64,000 nucleotides of DNA from Mesorhizobium sp. CA14 (GCF_020165195.1 NZ_JAIUHR010000002.1:368064-432063); one strand, 5' to 3'. Positions 46,411-53,176 are shown, counted from the stretch's first letter. Numbers and translations are program-made. Notes: generated by a model from the letters alone, not told the origin.

Positions 46411-46436
46411 TCGCGTCCGATAGCACTATGTTTCGA

Positions 46437-46462
46437 AACCCGGCAGCGATGCCGGGTTTTTT
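46437..46462 (+). terminator. Rho-independent terminator before the phage tRNA
   Basis: AACCCGGCA-GCGA-TGCCGGGTT: CCCGGCA pairs with TGCCGGG over a GCGA tetraloop and ends in six T residues. It separates the secreted-protein gene from the tRNA. Confidence 0.85.
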
Positions 46463-46472
46463 CGTCGCCATC

Positions 46473-46489
46473 GTTGACGAAACGCAAAC
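46473..46489. promoter_or_regulatory. Operator palindrome 8 (tRNA promoter)
   Basis: GTTGACGAAACGCAAAC. Its left half supplies the TTGACG of a promoter whose start would fall at the tRNA 5' end. Confidence 0.65.
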
Positions 46490-46502
46490 GACTCGGGCTT
46501 AG
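46474..46502 (+). promoter_or_regulatory. Candidate promoter of the phage tRNA
   Basis: TTGACG (46474-46479), a 17-base spacer and GCTTAG (46497-46502) would place the start site at about 46509-46510, the first base of the mature tRNA. The -10 box is weak. Confidence 0.4.
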
Positions 46503-46509
46503 TGGCCTT

Positions 46510-46586
46510 CGCGGGGTAGCGCAGCCTGGTAGCGCGGTCGGTTCATGCCCGACAGGCCGGCGGTTCAAATCCGCCCCCCGCAACCA
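46510..46586 (+). tRNA. Phage tRNA-Met (CAU) with initiator-like acceptor stem
   Basis: A 77-nt cloverleaf with encoded CCA. Bases 2-7 (GCGGGG) pair with 66-71 (CCCCGC), while C1 faces A72, the unpaired end that marks bacterial initiator tRNA. The anticodon arm is GTCGG-TTCATGC-CCGAC with CAT, but lacks the three G-C pairs of initiators, and the D stem has a normal C11-G24 pair. It is a mix of initiator and elongator features. Reading as tRNA-Ile with modified CAU is a less likely option. Confidence 0.93.
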
Positions 46587-46662
46587 ATTCGCCCGATGGG
46601 CATAAACCAAGCCCCGAGGTCCGACTTGCGCGGTCGGTCACAACGACGCTAGACCTGGCGCC

Positions 46663-46953
46663 ATGAAACAGATCCTCGCCGTTGCCGCGCTCGGCGCGCT
46701 CATAGCTACGCCCGCCCTCGCGGTGCAAATCGAGCTAACGCCTGTCATGGTCAAAGACACGACCGCCTTGCTCAAGGCGAAGGGCTTCAATTGCCCTATC
46801 GTCAAGATGGCCTCGGCGAAGCCGGCGAGCGCTCGCGGCGATGTTGTCAAGGTTTGGTGCGGGCCGGATGACGGCACGGACAACGTTTTCGGCGACTTCC
46901 AATACCGCCTGACTTTCCGGCCGGACGGTGGGGTCGAAGTAGCCGAGTGGTGA
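46663..46953 (+). CDS. Small secreted phage protein
   Basis: A 96-residue protein with an N-terminal signal (MKQILAVAALGALIATPALA). The mature part contains two cysteines (FNCPIVKM and VWCGPDD) that may form a disulfide. No family is recognised. It lies 76 bases after the tRNA and its stop is next to that of the convergent higA gene. Confidence 0.65.
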   Translation: MKQILAVAALGALIATPALAVQIELTPVMVKDTTALLKAKGFNCPIVKMASAKPASARGDVVKVWCGPDDGTDNVFGDFQYRLTFRPDGGVEVAEW

Positions 46954-46954
46954 G

Positions 46955-47296
46955 CTAGGCCGCGATATACGGGATCGCCGAAACGTCCACCTCGCGCGCC
47001 GCGTGCCAGGCGTCAAAGTTCGCCTGCATCCGAAGCCAGAGGCCGGGACCGTTCCCGAAGAGCTTCCCGAGGCGGGCCGCCATGTCAGGCGTTACCGGCT
47101 TGCGGCCAGCTAGTATCGAATGGAACTGCTGGCGGGAGATACCGAGCATTTCGGCCACGGTCATCTTGCTCTTACCGGCGTCTTCCAACAGGTCCGCGAT
47201 AAGCTCGCCGGGGTGAGACGGGCAGCGGTTCGGGTCCGCCTTGGCCGGGATATCGGCGACGGGCTTACCGGTAAGCTCTTTTTCAAAGTTCATCAT
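46955..47296 (-). CDS. higA: HigA-type antitoxin
   Basis: A 113-residue antitoxin of the HigA/VapI group. An XRE helix-turn-helix is at about residues 42-65 (MTVAEMLGISRQQFHSILAG), preceded by PSHPGELIADLLED, the usual HigA opening, and followed by PGLWLRMQANFDAW. It should bind the toxin and repress the shared promoter. It lies 12 bases downstream of higB; toxin-first order is normal for this type. Confidence 0.92.
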   Translation of the reverse strand: MMNFEKELTGKPVADIPAKADPNRCPSHPGELIADLLEDAGKSKMTVAEMLGISRQQFHSILAGRKPVTPDMAARLGKLFGNGPGLWLRMQANFDAWHAAREVDVSAIPYIAA

Positions 47297-47308
47297 GATC
47301 TTATTCTC

Positions 47309-47584
47309 CTAGTGGTATTGTTCGAAGTCAACGCGATAAGCGTTGCCGCCTTCGAACTCGAATGTGAGGCACCACGGGCCATTCACATGGACGCTGTAGC
47401 GGGTCGGGTTGAAACCGTGGAGCGCGTGGAAGTCGAAGCCCGGAACGTTGAGGTCGGCAACCGTTGCCGCTGCATCAATGGCGTTGAGCCGGACCAAAAT
47501 GCGGCGGTGCATCCGCGCATCAATGGTCGACCGGCTGGTTTGCCAGAGGTTCGCGAGGGCTTTGTTTTTGAAGGTCATAATCAT
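47309..47584 (-). CDS. higB: HigB-type mRNA interferase toxin
   Basis: A 91-residue toxin of the RelE/HigB fold. FKNKALANLWQTSRS opens the protein, LNVPGFDFHALHG is the central loop, and the C-terminus is NAYRVDFEQYH, all typical of HigB. It should cleave ribosome-bound mRNA when free of HigA. ATG 47584 is chosen as the HigB-like start; an ATG two codons downstream is an alternative. Palindromic operators lie just upstream. Confidence 0.92.
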   Translation of the reverse strand: MIMTFKNKALANLWQTSRSTIDARMHRRILVRLNAIDAAATVADLNVPGFDFHALHGFNPTRYSVHVNGPWCLTFEFEGGNAYRVDFEQYH

Positions 47585-47591
47585 GGAATTG

Positions 47592-47634
47592 ACTGTAATC
47601 AAATTGATTACAGTGTCAACAGATAGATTACAGT
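47592..47634. promoter_or_regulatory. higBA operator
   Basis: A perfect palindrome with 9-base arms, ACTGTAATC (47592-47600) and GATTACAGT (47606-47614), around AAATT. A further GATTACAGT half-site is at 47626-47634, 20 bases on. HigA dimers probably bind here to autoregulate. Confidence 0.75.
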
Positions 47635-47716
47635 CGGAGCGAACTTTTTTGATCCTCGGTCTTGACCGGATTAGGGACCTTGCCCCACATAGGAATAAAT
47701 TCCAGAGGCGGGTACG

Positions 47717-47968
47717 ATGTCACGGCGGTGGACGAATGAGGCTGATTTAGCCGCGCTGTTGATCGCGCGCGGCAACGCGCGCCGACGCGTCGTTCTGGCG
47801 CCAGACACTGCCTATTTCGTGGGCCTCAAGCTTATGACCGCCTCGGCGAAGCCAACGGCGGCCGAGGTCGCTCTTATCATCTGCGATAGCAAATGCGAGC
47901 GGCCTTGTTACCCGTGCCAGGGCAAGGCCAACTGCATCGTGCAGGCCTACGGCCATCGGGCCGGTTAG
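47717..47968 (+). CDS. Small Cys-rich phage protein
   Basis: An 83-residue protein of unknown function. The C-terminal half has CDSKCERPCYPCQGKANC, five cysteines that could bind zinc or an iron-sulfur cluster. It is convergent with a long leftward operon whose last gene overlaps its stop by 4 bases. Confidence 0.55.
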   Translation: MSRRWTNEADLAALLIARGNARRRVVLAPDTAYFVGLKLMTASAKPTAAEVALIICDSKCERPCYPCQGKANCIVQAYGHRAG

Positions 47969-48801
47969 ATCGCGGCGACGGCCCGGACACGGGCTAGACG
48001 GTCTTTCAAGCCGTCCACCTCGGCCCGGCGCCGCTCGCGCTCGCTATCGATAGCGCGGTCGACAAGCCTTGATAGGGAGTCTCCTTCATGGGCGTGGCCG
48101 GTGGCCTTTAGCTCGGCGCGGACCTGGTCGCATTCCGCCAGCACCTCGGCGAGCGCAAGCTTGACGGCCTCGGTAGAATCCGCGGTGCTTTCCTGGCCTG
48201 GCGGAACGACTCGGTAGCCGCATTCCGCGAGCGAGGTGAGCACCATTTCCGTAACAGCCAGTTCCATGCACGGCACGATGGGCTGATCGCCTCGGTGCAG
48301 GGAGCGATTCCGCCGTCGCATCGCGGCGCCAATCGCAAAGGCGATGTCCGACGCGGTGTCATCATCGAGCGGGACCGGAACCGGCGGCGGCAAGGCGATC
48401 ACCGGGCCAGGTCCGCGCCTCCTGATCGCCTCAAGCTGTTCTTCGCTGACAGCCTCGGCGGCGCGAGGCGGACGCAACAGCTTGTCCAGCCGTTCGAACG
48501 CCTCTGCGGTGATAGTCACACGGATGCCACCGGCGGGCGAGGCCGAGGGCTGTAGCAAAGTCACCATGGCGACAAGGGTATCGTGGGCCGCGATAGCTAC
48601 AGCGGCGGCCCTGGCCCGTTCCTCGGCGTCGTCGCCTACCGTCATCACCGCGACGTCGCCACCGCACTTCACATAAGCGTTGCGGGTGCCGACCATGGTG
48701 CCGATCTTGCCAGGGAACACCCTTGCCATCGGCGCATGCTCGCCGCTCAATGCTTCCTGTACCGCTTCCGGGGTGCTGATCGTCTTAACAGGGGCGTTCA
48801 T
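47965..48801 (-). CDS. Hypothetical phage protein
   Basis: A 278-residue protein with no family recognised. The first half has a likely small alpha/beta domain (GKIGTMVGTRNAYVKCGGDV); the middle is Pro-rich (IALPPPVPVPLDDD); the end is a charged helix, perhaps coiled coil (DSERERRRAEVDGLKDRLAR). It is the last gene of a three-gene leftward operon with 4-base overlaps. Confidence 0.6.
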   Translation of the reverse strand: MNAPVKTISTPEAVQEALSGEHAPMARVFPGKIGTMVGTRNAYVKCGGDVAVMTVGDDAEERARAAAVAIAAHDTLVAMVTLLQPSASPAGGIRVTITAEAFERLDKLLRPPRAAEAVSEEQLEAIRRRGPGPVIALPPPVPVPLDDDTASDIAFAIGAAMRRRNRSLHRGDQPIVPCMELAVTEMVLTSLAECGYRVVPPGQESTADSTEAVKLALAEVLAECDQVRAELKATGHAHEGDSLSRLVDRAIDSERERRRAEVDGLKDRLARVRAVAAI

Positions 48802-49079
48802 CGTGTCGGTTCCTCAATGACGGTGAAACGGCCAGTGCGGGCCATAAAGCGGATCTCTTCGACGTCCTCGGGGGCGCAGCCGTGGCCGATGTAGACGCGA
48901 AGGCCACGGGCGCGGTGCCGAAGGCCTTGAAGCCTGGCGACATGGGCGATGCGCTCGCCCTGGGGCGTTTCGAACGCCATGCGGTCACGGGTGAAACCTG
49001 GCGCGGGCCGCCAGCCGTAGTCGAACCTGGCCACGGGCATGGCCTGATGCGAGGGGCAGAAAAGAACGGCCTCGGTCAT
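48798..49079 (-). CDS. Hypothetical phage protein
   Basis: A 93-residue protein of unknown function; the first half is rich in aromatic residues and the second reads as alternating strand and helix. Overlaps its neighbours by 4 bases on both sides, so start and stop are well supported. Confidence 0.6.
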   Translation of the reverse strand: MTEAVLFCPSHQAMPVARFDYGWRPAPGFTRDRMAFETPQGERIAHVARLQGLRHRARGLRVYIGHGCAPEDVEEIRFMARTGRFTVIEEPTR

Positions 49080-49252
49080 ATCGCGCCCCCGAGGATCGCG
49101 GCGCCGAGGGTGCCGCCGGCCATCGCGACCGCCAGGAAGATGCTGAGGGCAACGGTGCCGGCGCCGAGGTGAAGCGCGAGCATCAGGGCGTCCCTGGTGG
49201 TGAACTCGGGGCCAGCCAATTCGGCGTCGCTGTAGTGATGATGATTGCTCAT
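49076..49252 (-). CDS. Small single-pass membrane protein
   Basis: A 58-residue protein. The N-terminus is polar (SNHHHYSDAELAGPEF) and one hydrophobic helix ends it (LSIFLAVAMAGGTLGAAIL). It heads the leftward operon 49252-47965, with operator 9 about 38 bases upstream. A small membrane protein in this position could affect the host envelope; no holin-like partner is visible. Confidence 0.6.
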   Translation of the reverse strand: MSNHHHYSDAELAGPEFTTRDALMLALHLGAGTVALSIFLAVAMAGGTLGAAILGGAI

Positions 49253-49289
49253 GTGGGTTTCCCTATTTCGCAAACCACGATATCGCATA

Positions 49290-49306
49290 GTTTGCATTTT
49301 GCAAAC
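49290..49306. promoter_or_regulatory. Operator palindrome 9 (perfect)
   Basis: GTTTGCATTTTGCAAAC, a perfect copy, upstream of the leftward operon starting at 49252. On the minus strand TTGCAA inside it (49304-49299), 16 bases and TATCGT (49282-49277) could form the promoter, with the operator over its -35. Confidence 0.75.
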
Positions 49307-49333
49307 GATCACGGCAAAAAAATAGACGCGGCT

Positions 49334-49669
49334 CTATTGTCTCAAGACCGCATCGATCAAACGAGGCCAAAGCGCCGCCATGCTCGGCATTAGGCCCTTC
49401 TGCTCGCATTCATCGAGGTAGCCGATAAAGGCGATGTCCATCACCAATTCCGGGCGCTTCGGCATCAGCACCCCGGCACTGTTGCGGCGGCGGTCATAGG
49501 CGTATGCGTTCACGGCGGCCAGGATGAATGCCCACACCTCGGGCGGAGCGACAAGGCCCTCGTCATCCGAGGTAATCACGGGCTCGCCGTTGGCGTCCAC
49601 CAACGCGGTGACGCCGAGGCTTTCTTTGATCGCCCAAGGCAACGGGGCAGTTTCCGGTAGCTTGATCAT
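49334..49669 (-). CDS. Hypothetical phage protein
   Basis: A 111-residue protein. The first half is an alpha/beta region (WAIKESLGVTALVDANGEPV) found in many phage proteins that begin with LPWxI; the rest is helical. ATG 49669 follows AAGGAA with 5 bases between. It is followed by the duplicated-domain gene. Confidence 0.65.
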   Translation of the reverse strand: MIKLPETAPLPWAIKESLGVTALVDANGEPVITSDDEGLVAPPEVWAFILAAVNAYAYDRRRNSAGVLMPKRPELVMDIAFIGYLDECEQKGLMPSMAALWPRLIDAVLRQ

Positions 49670-49685
49670 AAAAGTTCCTTCCAAC

Positions 49686-50087
49686 CTAGTGAGAGTATAC
49701 ATTACGAATATCGGACTTCAATCCCTCGTCGGCCGAAAATTGATCGAAAACAATGATTTGGGGTGGCTTCCATTCCGCGACGCAATCCAACGGGCTTTCC
49801 CCGGCTTGGCCTGATAGGAAATGGCCGAAGCGATCAAAGGGGCCGACGCCCTCGGCGTAGAACCAGGCGGACCGGCCGACCTTATCCTTATGGTGGCCGT
49901 CTTCCTCGTCGCGGAAGGGGCGAAGCGGGCCAATCCTGGCGCCATTCCTGGCGCGATAGGTTCGCCCGGTGGCGATGTATAGCGGGGGCGACGAAGGCCG
50001 AGGCCTCACCTCGATAGGCGCCGCTTTGGCGAAGGCGAGGTGCGGCTTGGTGAAGGCGGACAGTGCAAGTTTGATGCGGCGTTTCAT
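49686..50087 (-). CDS. Phage protein with duplicated 60-residue domain (copy B)
   Basis: A 133-residue protein. Residues about 45-110 (GARIGPLRPFRDEEDG ... GRSAWFYAEGVGPFDRFGHF) match the N-terminal domain of the protein at 36073-36558. A basic N-terminal stretch (MKRRIKLALSAFTK) is unique to this copy. Function unknown. ATG 50087 is used; the frame extends further but into the control region. A CGTACAA/TTGTACG inverted repeat (50141-50175) lies upstream. Confidence 0.65.
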   Translation of the reverse strand: MKRRIKLALSAFTKPHLAFAKAAPIEVRPRPSSPPLYIATGRTYRARNGARIGPLRPFRDEEDGHHKDKVGRSAWFYAEGVGPFDRFGHFLSGQAGESPLDCVAEWKPPQIIVFDQFSADEGLKSDIRNVYSH

Positions 50088-50140
50088 GATGCGAAATTGA
50101 TTCCCAAACCCGAGGAACGACAGTGAGAACAAAATTAGAA

Positions 50141-50175
50141 CGTACAAATCGGACGAACGCAATACATTTTGTACG
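50141..50175. promoter_or_regulatory. Candidate operator, CGTACAA inverted repeat
   Basis: CGTACAA at 50141-50147 and TTGTACG at 50169-50175 are perfect inverted repeats 21 bases apart. They lie between copy B of the duplicated-domain gene and the structured RNA candidate. This is not the GTTTGC palindrome, so another regulator may bind here. Confidence 0.4.
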
Positions 50176-50214
50176 ATTTAGGCATGCAGGGCCGCGTTCT
50201 TCGGGCGGCGAGCC

Positions 50215-50391
50215 GGGGGTTAGCAACTTATCGAGACGACAAGCCGACGCACCTTTAGCCCGGAGGCTTGGACATACGCGCGCCGCCCCCGGCCGAATAG
50301 GCCAGGGTTGTGCGGCGCCGCTAAGCGTGCGCACTCTCGGGCGTTGTCGCGCCCTCAGTCTCGTCAGGGTTGCTAAGCCCGATCAGGCTTC
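50215..50391 (-). ncRNA. Candidate structured phage RNA (long nested rod)
   Basis: The 488 bases from 50088 to 50575 hold no convincing gene. Within them these arms pair in perfectly nested order: TTAGCAAC (50220-50227) with 50369-50376; CGAGAC (50232-50237) with 50358-50363; GACAA (50238-50242) with 50344-50348; CGCAC (50248-50252) with 50327-50331; GCGCCGC (50280-50286) with 50312-50318; and a terminal CCC-GGCC hairpin with loop GAATA (50295-50299). A small AGCC-CGGA-GGCT hairpin (50257-50268) sits in an asymmetric central bulge. A minus-strand promoter ends at 50391, favouring that strand. Bulge and rod recall 6S RNA only in outline. Confidence 0.5.
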
Positions 50392-50394
50392 TAT

Positions 50395-50427
50395 CACGGA
50401 TAATTTACCGTGCAACAAAGATCACAA
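50395..50427 (-). promoter_or_regulatory. Candidate promoter of the structured RNA with palindrome
   Basis: Minus strand TTGTGA (50427-50422), 17 bases, ATTATC (50404-50399), placing the start near 50391, right at the outer end of the rod. The palindrome CACGG-N8-CCGTG (50395-50412) covers the -10 box and could be a regulator site. Confidence 0.4.
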
Positions 50428-50575
50428 GCCGACCAAAAGTTTTTAACAATTCGTGATGCAACTATTTTGCTTATTAAATCGCGCTAATACAAACAGTCTT
50501 GTGGCGGCGCCGTTTCTTACGTTAACGACACCGCCCGGAAGTAGAGAAAAGCAACCGGCGATAGGTCGCTTTATA

Positions 50576-50752
50576 CTATTTGTTAGCTGCGACCCTTTGC
50601 AGCGCTTCAATGATGGCCTCGGCGTAGTGGTGGAACTCGGGGCCTATCGTGTCTTCACTTTGCATCGACGCTTCCGGGCCGAACAGTTCGCCCACTGCCT
50701 CGCCGATCATTCGAAGCGCGGCCCAAGCGGCGCGGCGCTCTTCATCGTTCAT
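50576..50752 (-). CDS. Small helical phage protein
   Basis: A 58-residue helical, acidic protein (EERRAAWAALRMIGEAVGEL) of unknown function. ATG 50752 overlaps the upstream gene's stop by 4 bases. It is the last gene of a leftward operon starting at 51513. Confidence 0.6.
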   Translation of the reverse strand: MNDEERRAAWAALRMIGEAVGELFGPEASMQSEDTIGPEFHHYAEAIIEALQRVAANK

Positions 50753-50904
50753 AGGTCGTATCCCGCCCATGTCAGCAGGCTGTCGAATGCTCGCGCGGAG
50801 TGATGCGCCAGCCATTCCGAGGCCGAGTTAATGCCGAGAAAGATCATTGCCGGCAAAACGACAAGTATGGCGCGGCCTGGGTGTTTCAACGGGGTTTCGC
50901 TCAT
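50749..50904 (-). CDS. Small membrane protein (51 residues)
   Basis: A short protein with a single hydrophobic helix (ILVVLPAMIFLGIN) between polar ends. Its start overlaps the preceding gene by 4 bases (50901-50904) and its end overlaps the next gene, so it is translated in a chain. Function unknown. Confidence 0.6.
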   Translation of the reverse strand: MSETPLKHPGRAILVVLPAMIFLGINSASEWLAHHSARAFDSLLTWAGYDL

Positions 50905-51296
50905 GTCCGTGTTCTCTTTAATCGAGCTTCTAGCGCGGCGATGGCGACGTCGCATTCCGCGACCGTCTCGGGCTTGTGCTTCCAGAACTGCCGCGTCGCC
51001 CGTTCGGCGGCTATGGCGGCCCGTAGTGCTTGTGCCTTCGTCTTGGCGTATCGCTTGATCGTTTCGCCGCCGACGCGTTCGTTGGACCTCGCCCACGCCG
51101 GTATCCGGGGAAGCCATCCGAAGTCGCCGTGCTTCGTTGATCGCTTGCCCCAGGTGAATGAGGCGACAACGGTGAAATAGGCGCGCCCCTTTCGGATCGA
51201 GCGCAACCCGTATCTGTCTATCTCGACCTTGCCGGTTTCATCGTCATGCCAGGCATGAAAATAGAATTCCCCGGCGACGTGCTGCAGGGCCGCCAT
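50901..51296 (-). CDS. Hypothetical phage protein
   Basis: A 131-residue protein. The N-terminal half is beta-rich (FYFHAWHDDETGKVEIDRYG) and the C-terminal half is a charged helix (TKAQALRAAIAAERATRQFW). No family recognised. It ends in a 4-base overlap with the small membrane protein gene. Confidence 0.65.
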   Translation of the reverse strand: MAALQHVAGEFYFHAWHDDETGKVEIDRYGLRSIRKGRAYFTVVASFTWGKRSTKHGDFGWLPRIPAWARSNERVGGETIKRYAKTKAQALRAAIAAERATRQFWKHKPETVAECDVAIAALEARLKRTRT

Positions 51297-51297
51297 G

Positions 51298-51513
51298 TCA
51301 GGCCCCCAGGATGGCGCGGCGCATCCGCAAAATCTGATCGTAGGTGAGGGCACGGACCGCCTTCGCCAGGTGGCCGGCGGTTTCGACGTCGCCGTCATCG
51401 CCGATCCGCATGCATTCCCGTATCAGGATGTTGCGGACCTTTGAGGCCAGTAAAGATTGCTCGGCCCGTAGCACCTCGGAATCTGTCATGTGTTTCGGGG
51501 TCGTCTTGCCCAT
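51298..51513 (-). CDS. Small phage protein
   Basis: A 71-residue helical protein starting MGKTTPKHMTDSEVLRAEQS; function unknown. It stops 2 bases before the next gene begins. Upstream is the 35-base gap to the zinc-finger gene. Confidence 0.6.
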   Translation of the reverse strand: MGKTTPKHMTDSEVLRAEQSLLASKVRNILIRECMRIGDDGDVETAGHLAKAVRALTYDQILRMRRAILGA

Positions 51514-51547
51514 CGCAGTTGATCCTTTTCGGGGGAAGGTGTGGGGC

Positions 51548-52399
51548 TCACAGGCCCCACTTGGTTGCGCAAATCGGACCGATGCCGGCCTTGACGGACT
51601 CGGGGTCGGTAAGCTCGCGGCCACAACAGCCGCAGACACCCGTCGACCTGCCGTAGTCGGCGGCGGCTTTGAGCGGGTCCGCTGCGATGGCGCAAAGCAG
51701 GGCCAGGGTGTCCGGGGCGGCCTCGCGGCGCGCCTCAAACTTGCCGTTGACGATCTTGCCCACGTAGGCGCCATCGGCCGCCTTGTCGGTCACGTAGAGG
51801 GTGCCGGGGTGAAGCTTAGCCGGCTTGATCGTGAGGCGTTCGGTGCGGAACAGCGGCTTTTTCAGGCCGGACTCCATGGCCGTCGCGAACAGCGCGTTGA
51901 TGCGGTCGACGCCGACCTCGCCGGACCTGTCAGCGGTTTCGGAGGCACGGGCCGCCGCCTTTTCCTCGCGCTTCCGCTTCACCTCGGCGAGGCTGTTCAA
52001 CGCGGCGTTGACCTGGCCGGCGGTAAGCTCGCCGTAGACCTCAAACTTACCGAGCAATTCCCCGGCGAAACGATGCCAGCCCGCGATTTCCCGAAGGCCT
52101 TTCATCAGGTCCGGGTTCGCGGCCTCAAACTCGGCCTTGGCGGCGGCGAGGTTCGCGGCTTTAGTCACCTTGCCCTTCGCGGCGGCGACAACACCCTTGG
52201 ACACCTTGCCCTTGCCCTGACAGGTGAAGCAACGGCGGATGCCGCGCCACAAACCGGAGCCCAGGCACTTCGGGCACGGGAACACCGCGTCGCCACCGTT
52301 GGCGATGTGAGCGGCGGCGCGGATCTCTTCCGAGGTGGCAACGGGCGCCACCGGGGTCGAGGTCATCGGGTCCGTATCGAGGTCGTTGAAATCGATCAT
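51548..52399 (-). CDS. Zinc-finger phage protein (DnaJ-like knuckle and DUF6011-like end)
   Basis: A 283-residue protein. Near residues 42-67, CPKCLGSGLWRG and CFTCQGKGK form a DnaJ-type CxxCxGxG pair of zinc knuckles. The C-terminus (CGCCGRELTDPESVKAGIGP) resembles DUF6011, another zinc unit found in phage and bacterial proteins. The middle is helical. It probably binds nucleic acid or a protein partner; function not known. It lies 12 bases downstream of the 52411-52632 gene. Confidence 0.75.
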   Translation of the reverse strand: MIDFNDLDTDPMTSTPVAPVATSEEIRAAAHIANGGDAVFPCPKCLGSGLWRGIRRCFTCQGKGKVSKGVVAAAKGKVTKAANLAAAKAEFEAANPDLMKGLREIAGWHRFAGELLGKFEVYGELTAGQVNAALNSLAEVKRKREEKAAARASETADRSGEVGVDRINALFATAMESGLKKPLFRTERLTIKPAKLHPGTLYVTDKAADGAYVGKIVNGKFEARREAAPDTLALLCAIAADPLKAAADYGRSTGVCGCCGRELTDPESVKAGIGPICATKWGL

Positions 52400-52410
52400 G
52401 GCTGTTCCCC

Positions 52411-52632
52411 TTAGTTCGCGAAGCGGGCGGCGACGCGGGCGTCAACGGCGGCGCGGTGCAGCGCGTTTGTTTCGGCGCGGGTGAGGTTGAAGAACGTTTC
52501 CATTTCGGCGAGGCGCGAGACTTCCGAGCACTCGGTCGAGGCCGAGGCCGCCCAATCGGCGGCGGCCTCTTTCGTCATCGTGGCGAGCTTGGCGTGGTTC
52601 GGGCAGGCGGACCGGGAAGAGAAGTAGTGCAT
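52411..52632 (-). CDS. Small phage protein
   Basis: A 73-residue helical protein (EMETFFNLTRAETNALHRAA); no family. It heads the operon 52632-51548 and lies directly under the control region with two operator palindromes and a TATATT -10 box. Confidence 0.6.
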   Translation of the reverse strand: MHYFSSRSACPNHAKLATMTKEAAADWAASASTECSEVSRLAEMETFFNLTRAETNALHRAAVDARVAARFAN

Positions 52633-52645
52633 TGCCGTGGCATCC

Positions 52646-52662
52646 GTTTGCTTTTCGATAAC
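52646..52662. promoter_or_regulatory. Operator palindrome 10 (at the start site)
   Basis: GTTTGCTTTTCGATAAC, two mismatches from the palindrome in one half-site. It overlaps the expected start site of the promoter at 52666-52693 and has a twin at 53961-53977 in the same position relative to its promoter. Confidence 0.6.
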
Positions 52663-52665
52663 GAC

Positions 52666-52693
52666 AATATACGTAGCGCATATTGGTTTGCAA
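52666..52693 (-). promoter_or_regulatory. Candidate promoter with operators on both sides
   Basis: Minus strand TTGCAA (52693-52688), 16 bases, TATATT (52671-52666). The -35 lies inside operator 11 and the start site inside operator 10. It would transcribe 52632 and downstream genes. Confidence 0.6.
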
Positions 52694-52702
52694 TATGCAA
52701 AC
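52686..52702. promoter_or_regulatory. Operator palindrome 11
   Basis: GTTTGCAATATGCAAAC, full match to the consensus; it covers the -35 box of the promoter at 52666-52693. Confidence 0.75.
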
Positions 52703-52726
52703 GCTATGGACGTGATCTTTTTTGGC

Positions 52727-52939
52727 TCACGGGTCGTATGGCCCATCGAACGGGCGGGCATAGGTGAGCATGCGGAACGCGGCTGTTACGGTGTCCTCGC
52801 CCCGGACCCGGTTGTCGGTTCCGGCTTCGAAGGTCCAGCCCTGGCGAAGGGTGACAATGACGCCGTTGCCCATGTGGCGCTCATCATCGACAAGCTCGAC
52901 CCGGTGGTCGCGGCGGATGCGGGAAAGGGTATCAGTCAT
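52727..52939 (-). CDS. Small phage protein
   Basis: A 70-residue, probably beta-rich protein (NGVIVTLRQGWTFEAGTDNR); function unknown. It lies in a leftward run with the next gene upstream 3 bases away. Confidence 0.6.
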   Translation of the reverse strand: MTDTLSRIRRDHRVELVDDERHMGNGVIVTLRQGWTFEAGTDNRVRGEDTVTAAFRMLTYARPFDGPYDP

Positions 52940-52942
52940 CGG

Positions 52943-53176
52943 TTAATCCCCGCTGGCCGAGTTGAGATTTTCCATAGCGGATTCAAGCTCGGAAATGGCG
53001 TCGTCCATGCGTGACACCGCATCTTCGGCGGCTTGCCCTCTATCGCCGCTTTGAAAGCCTTCCGGCATGTTGTCGAAATAGTCTTGCTCTTCGTCCCGCA
53101 ACGACTCGATGTCCGATTTGAGCGCGTCAATACGCTCGACAAGGGCAGCGATGGCGGCCCGGCGATCTTTGTTCAT
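52943..53176 (-). CDS. Small coiled-coil phage protein
   Basis: A 77-residue acidic, helical protein. Heptads run through most of it (LVERIDALKSDIESLRDEEQ and AISELESAMENLNSASG), so a coiled-coil dimer is likely. Function unknown. Confidence 0.65.
   Translation of the reverse strand: MNKDRRAAIAALVERIDALKSDIESLRDEEQDYFDNMPEGFQSGDRGQAAEDAVSRMDDAISELESAMENLNSASGD

Noticed and set aside
50123..50446. Open frames across the structured RNA region
   Set aside because: Both strands show only Arg/Pro-rich frames with no ribosome site, and the region is better explained by nested base pairing.
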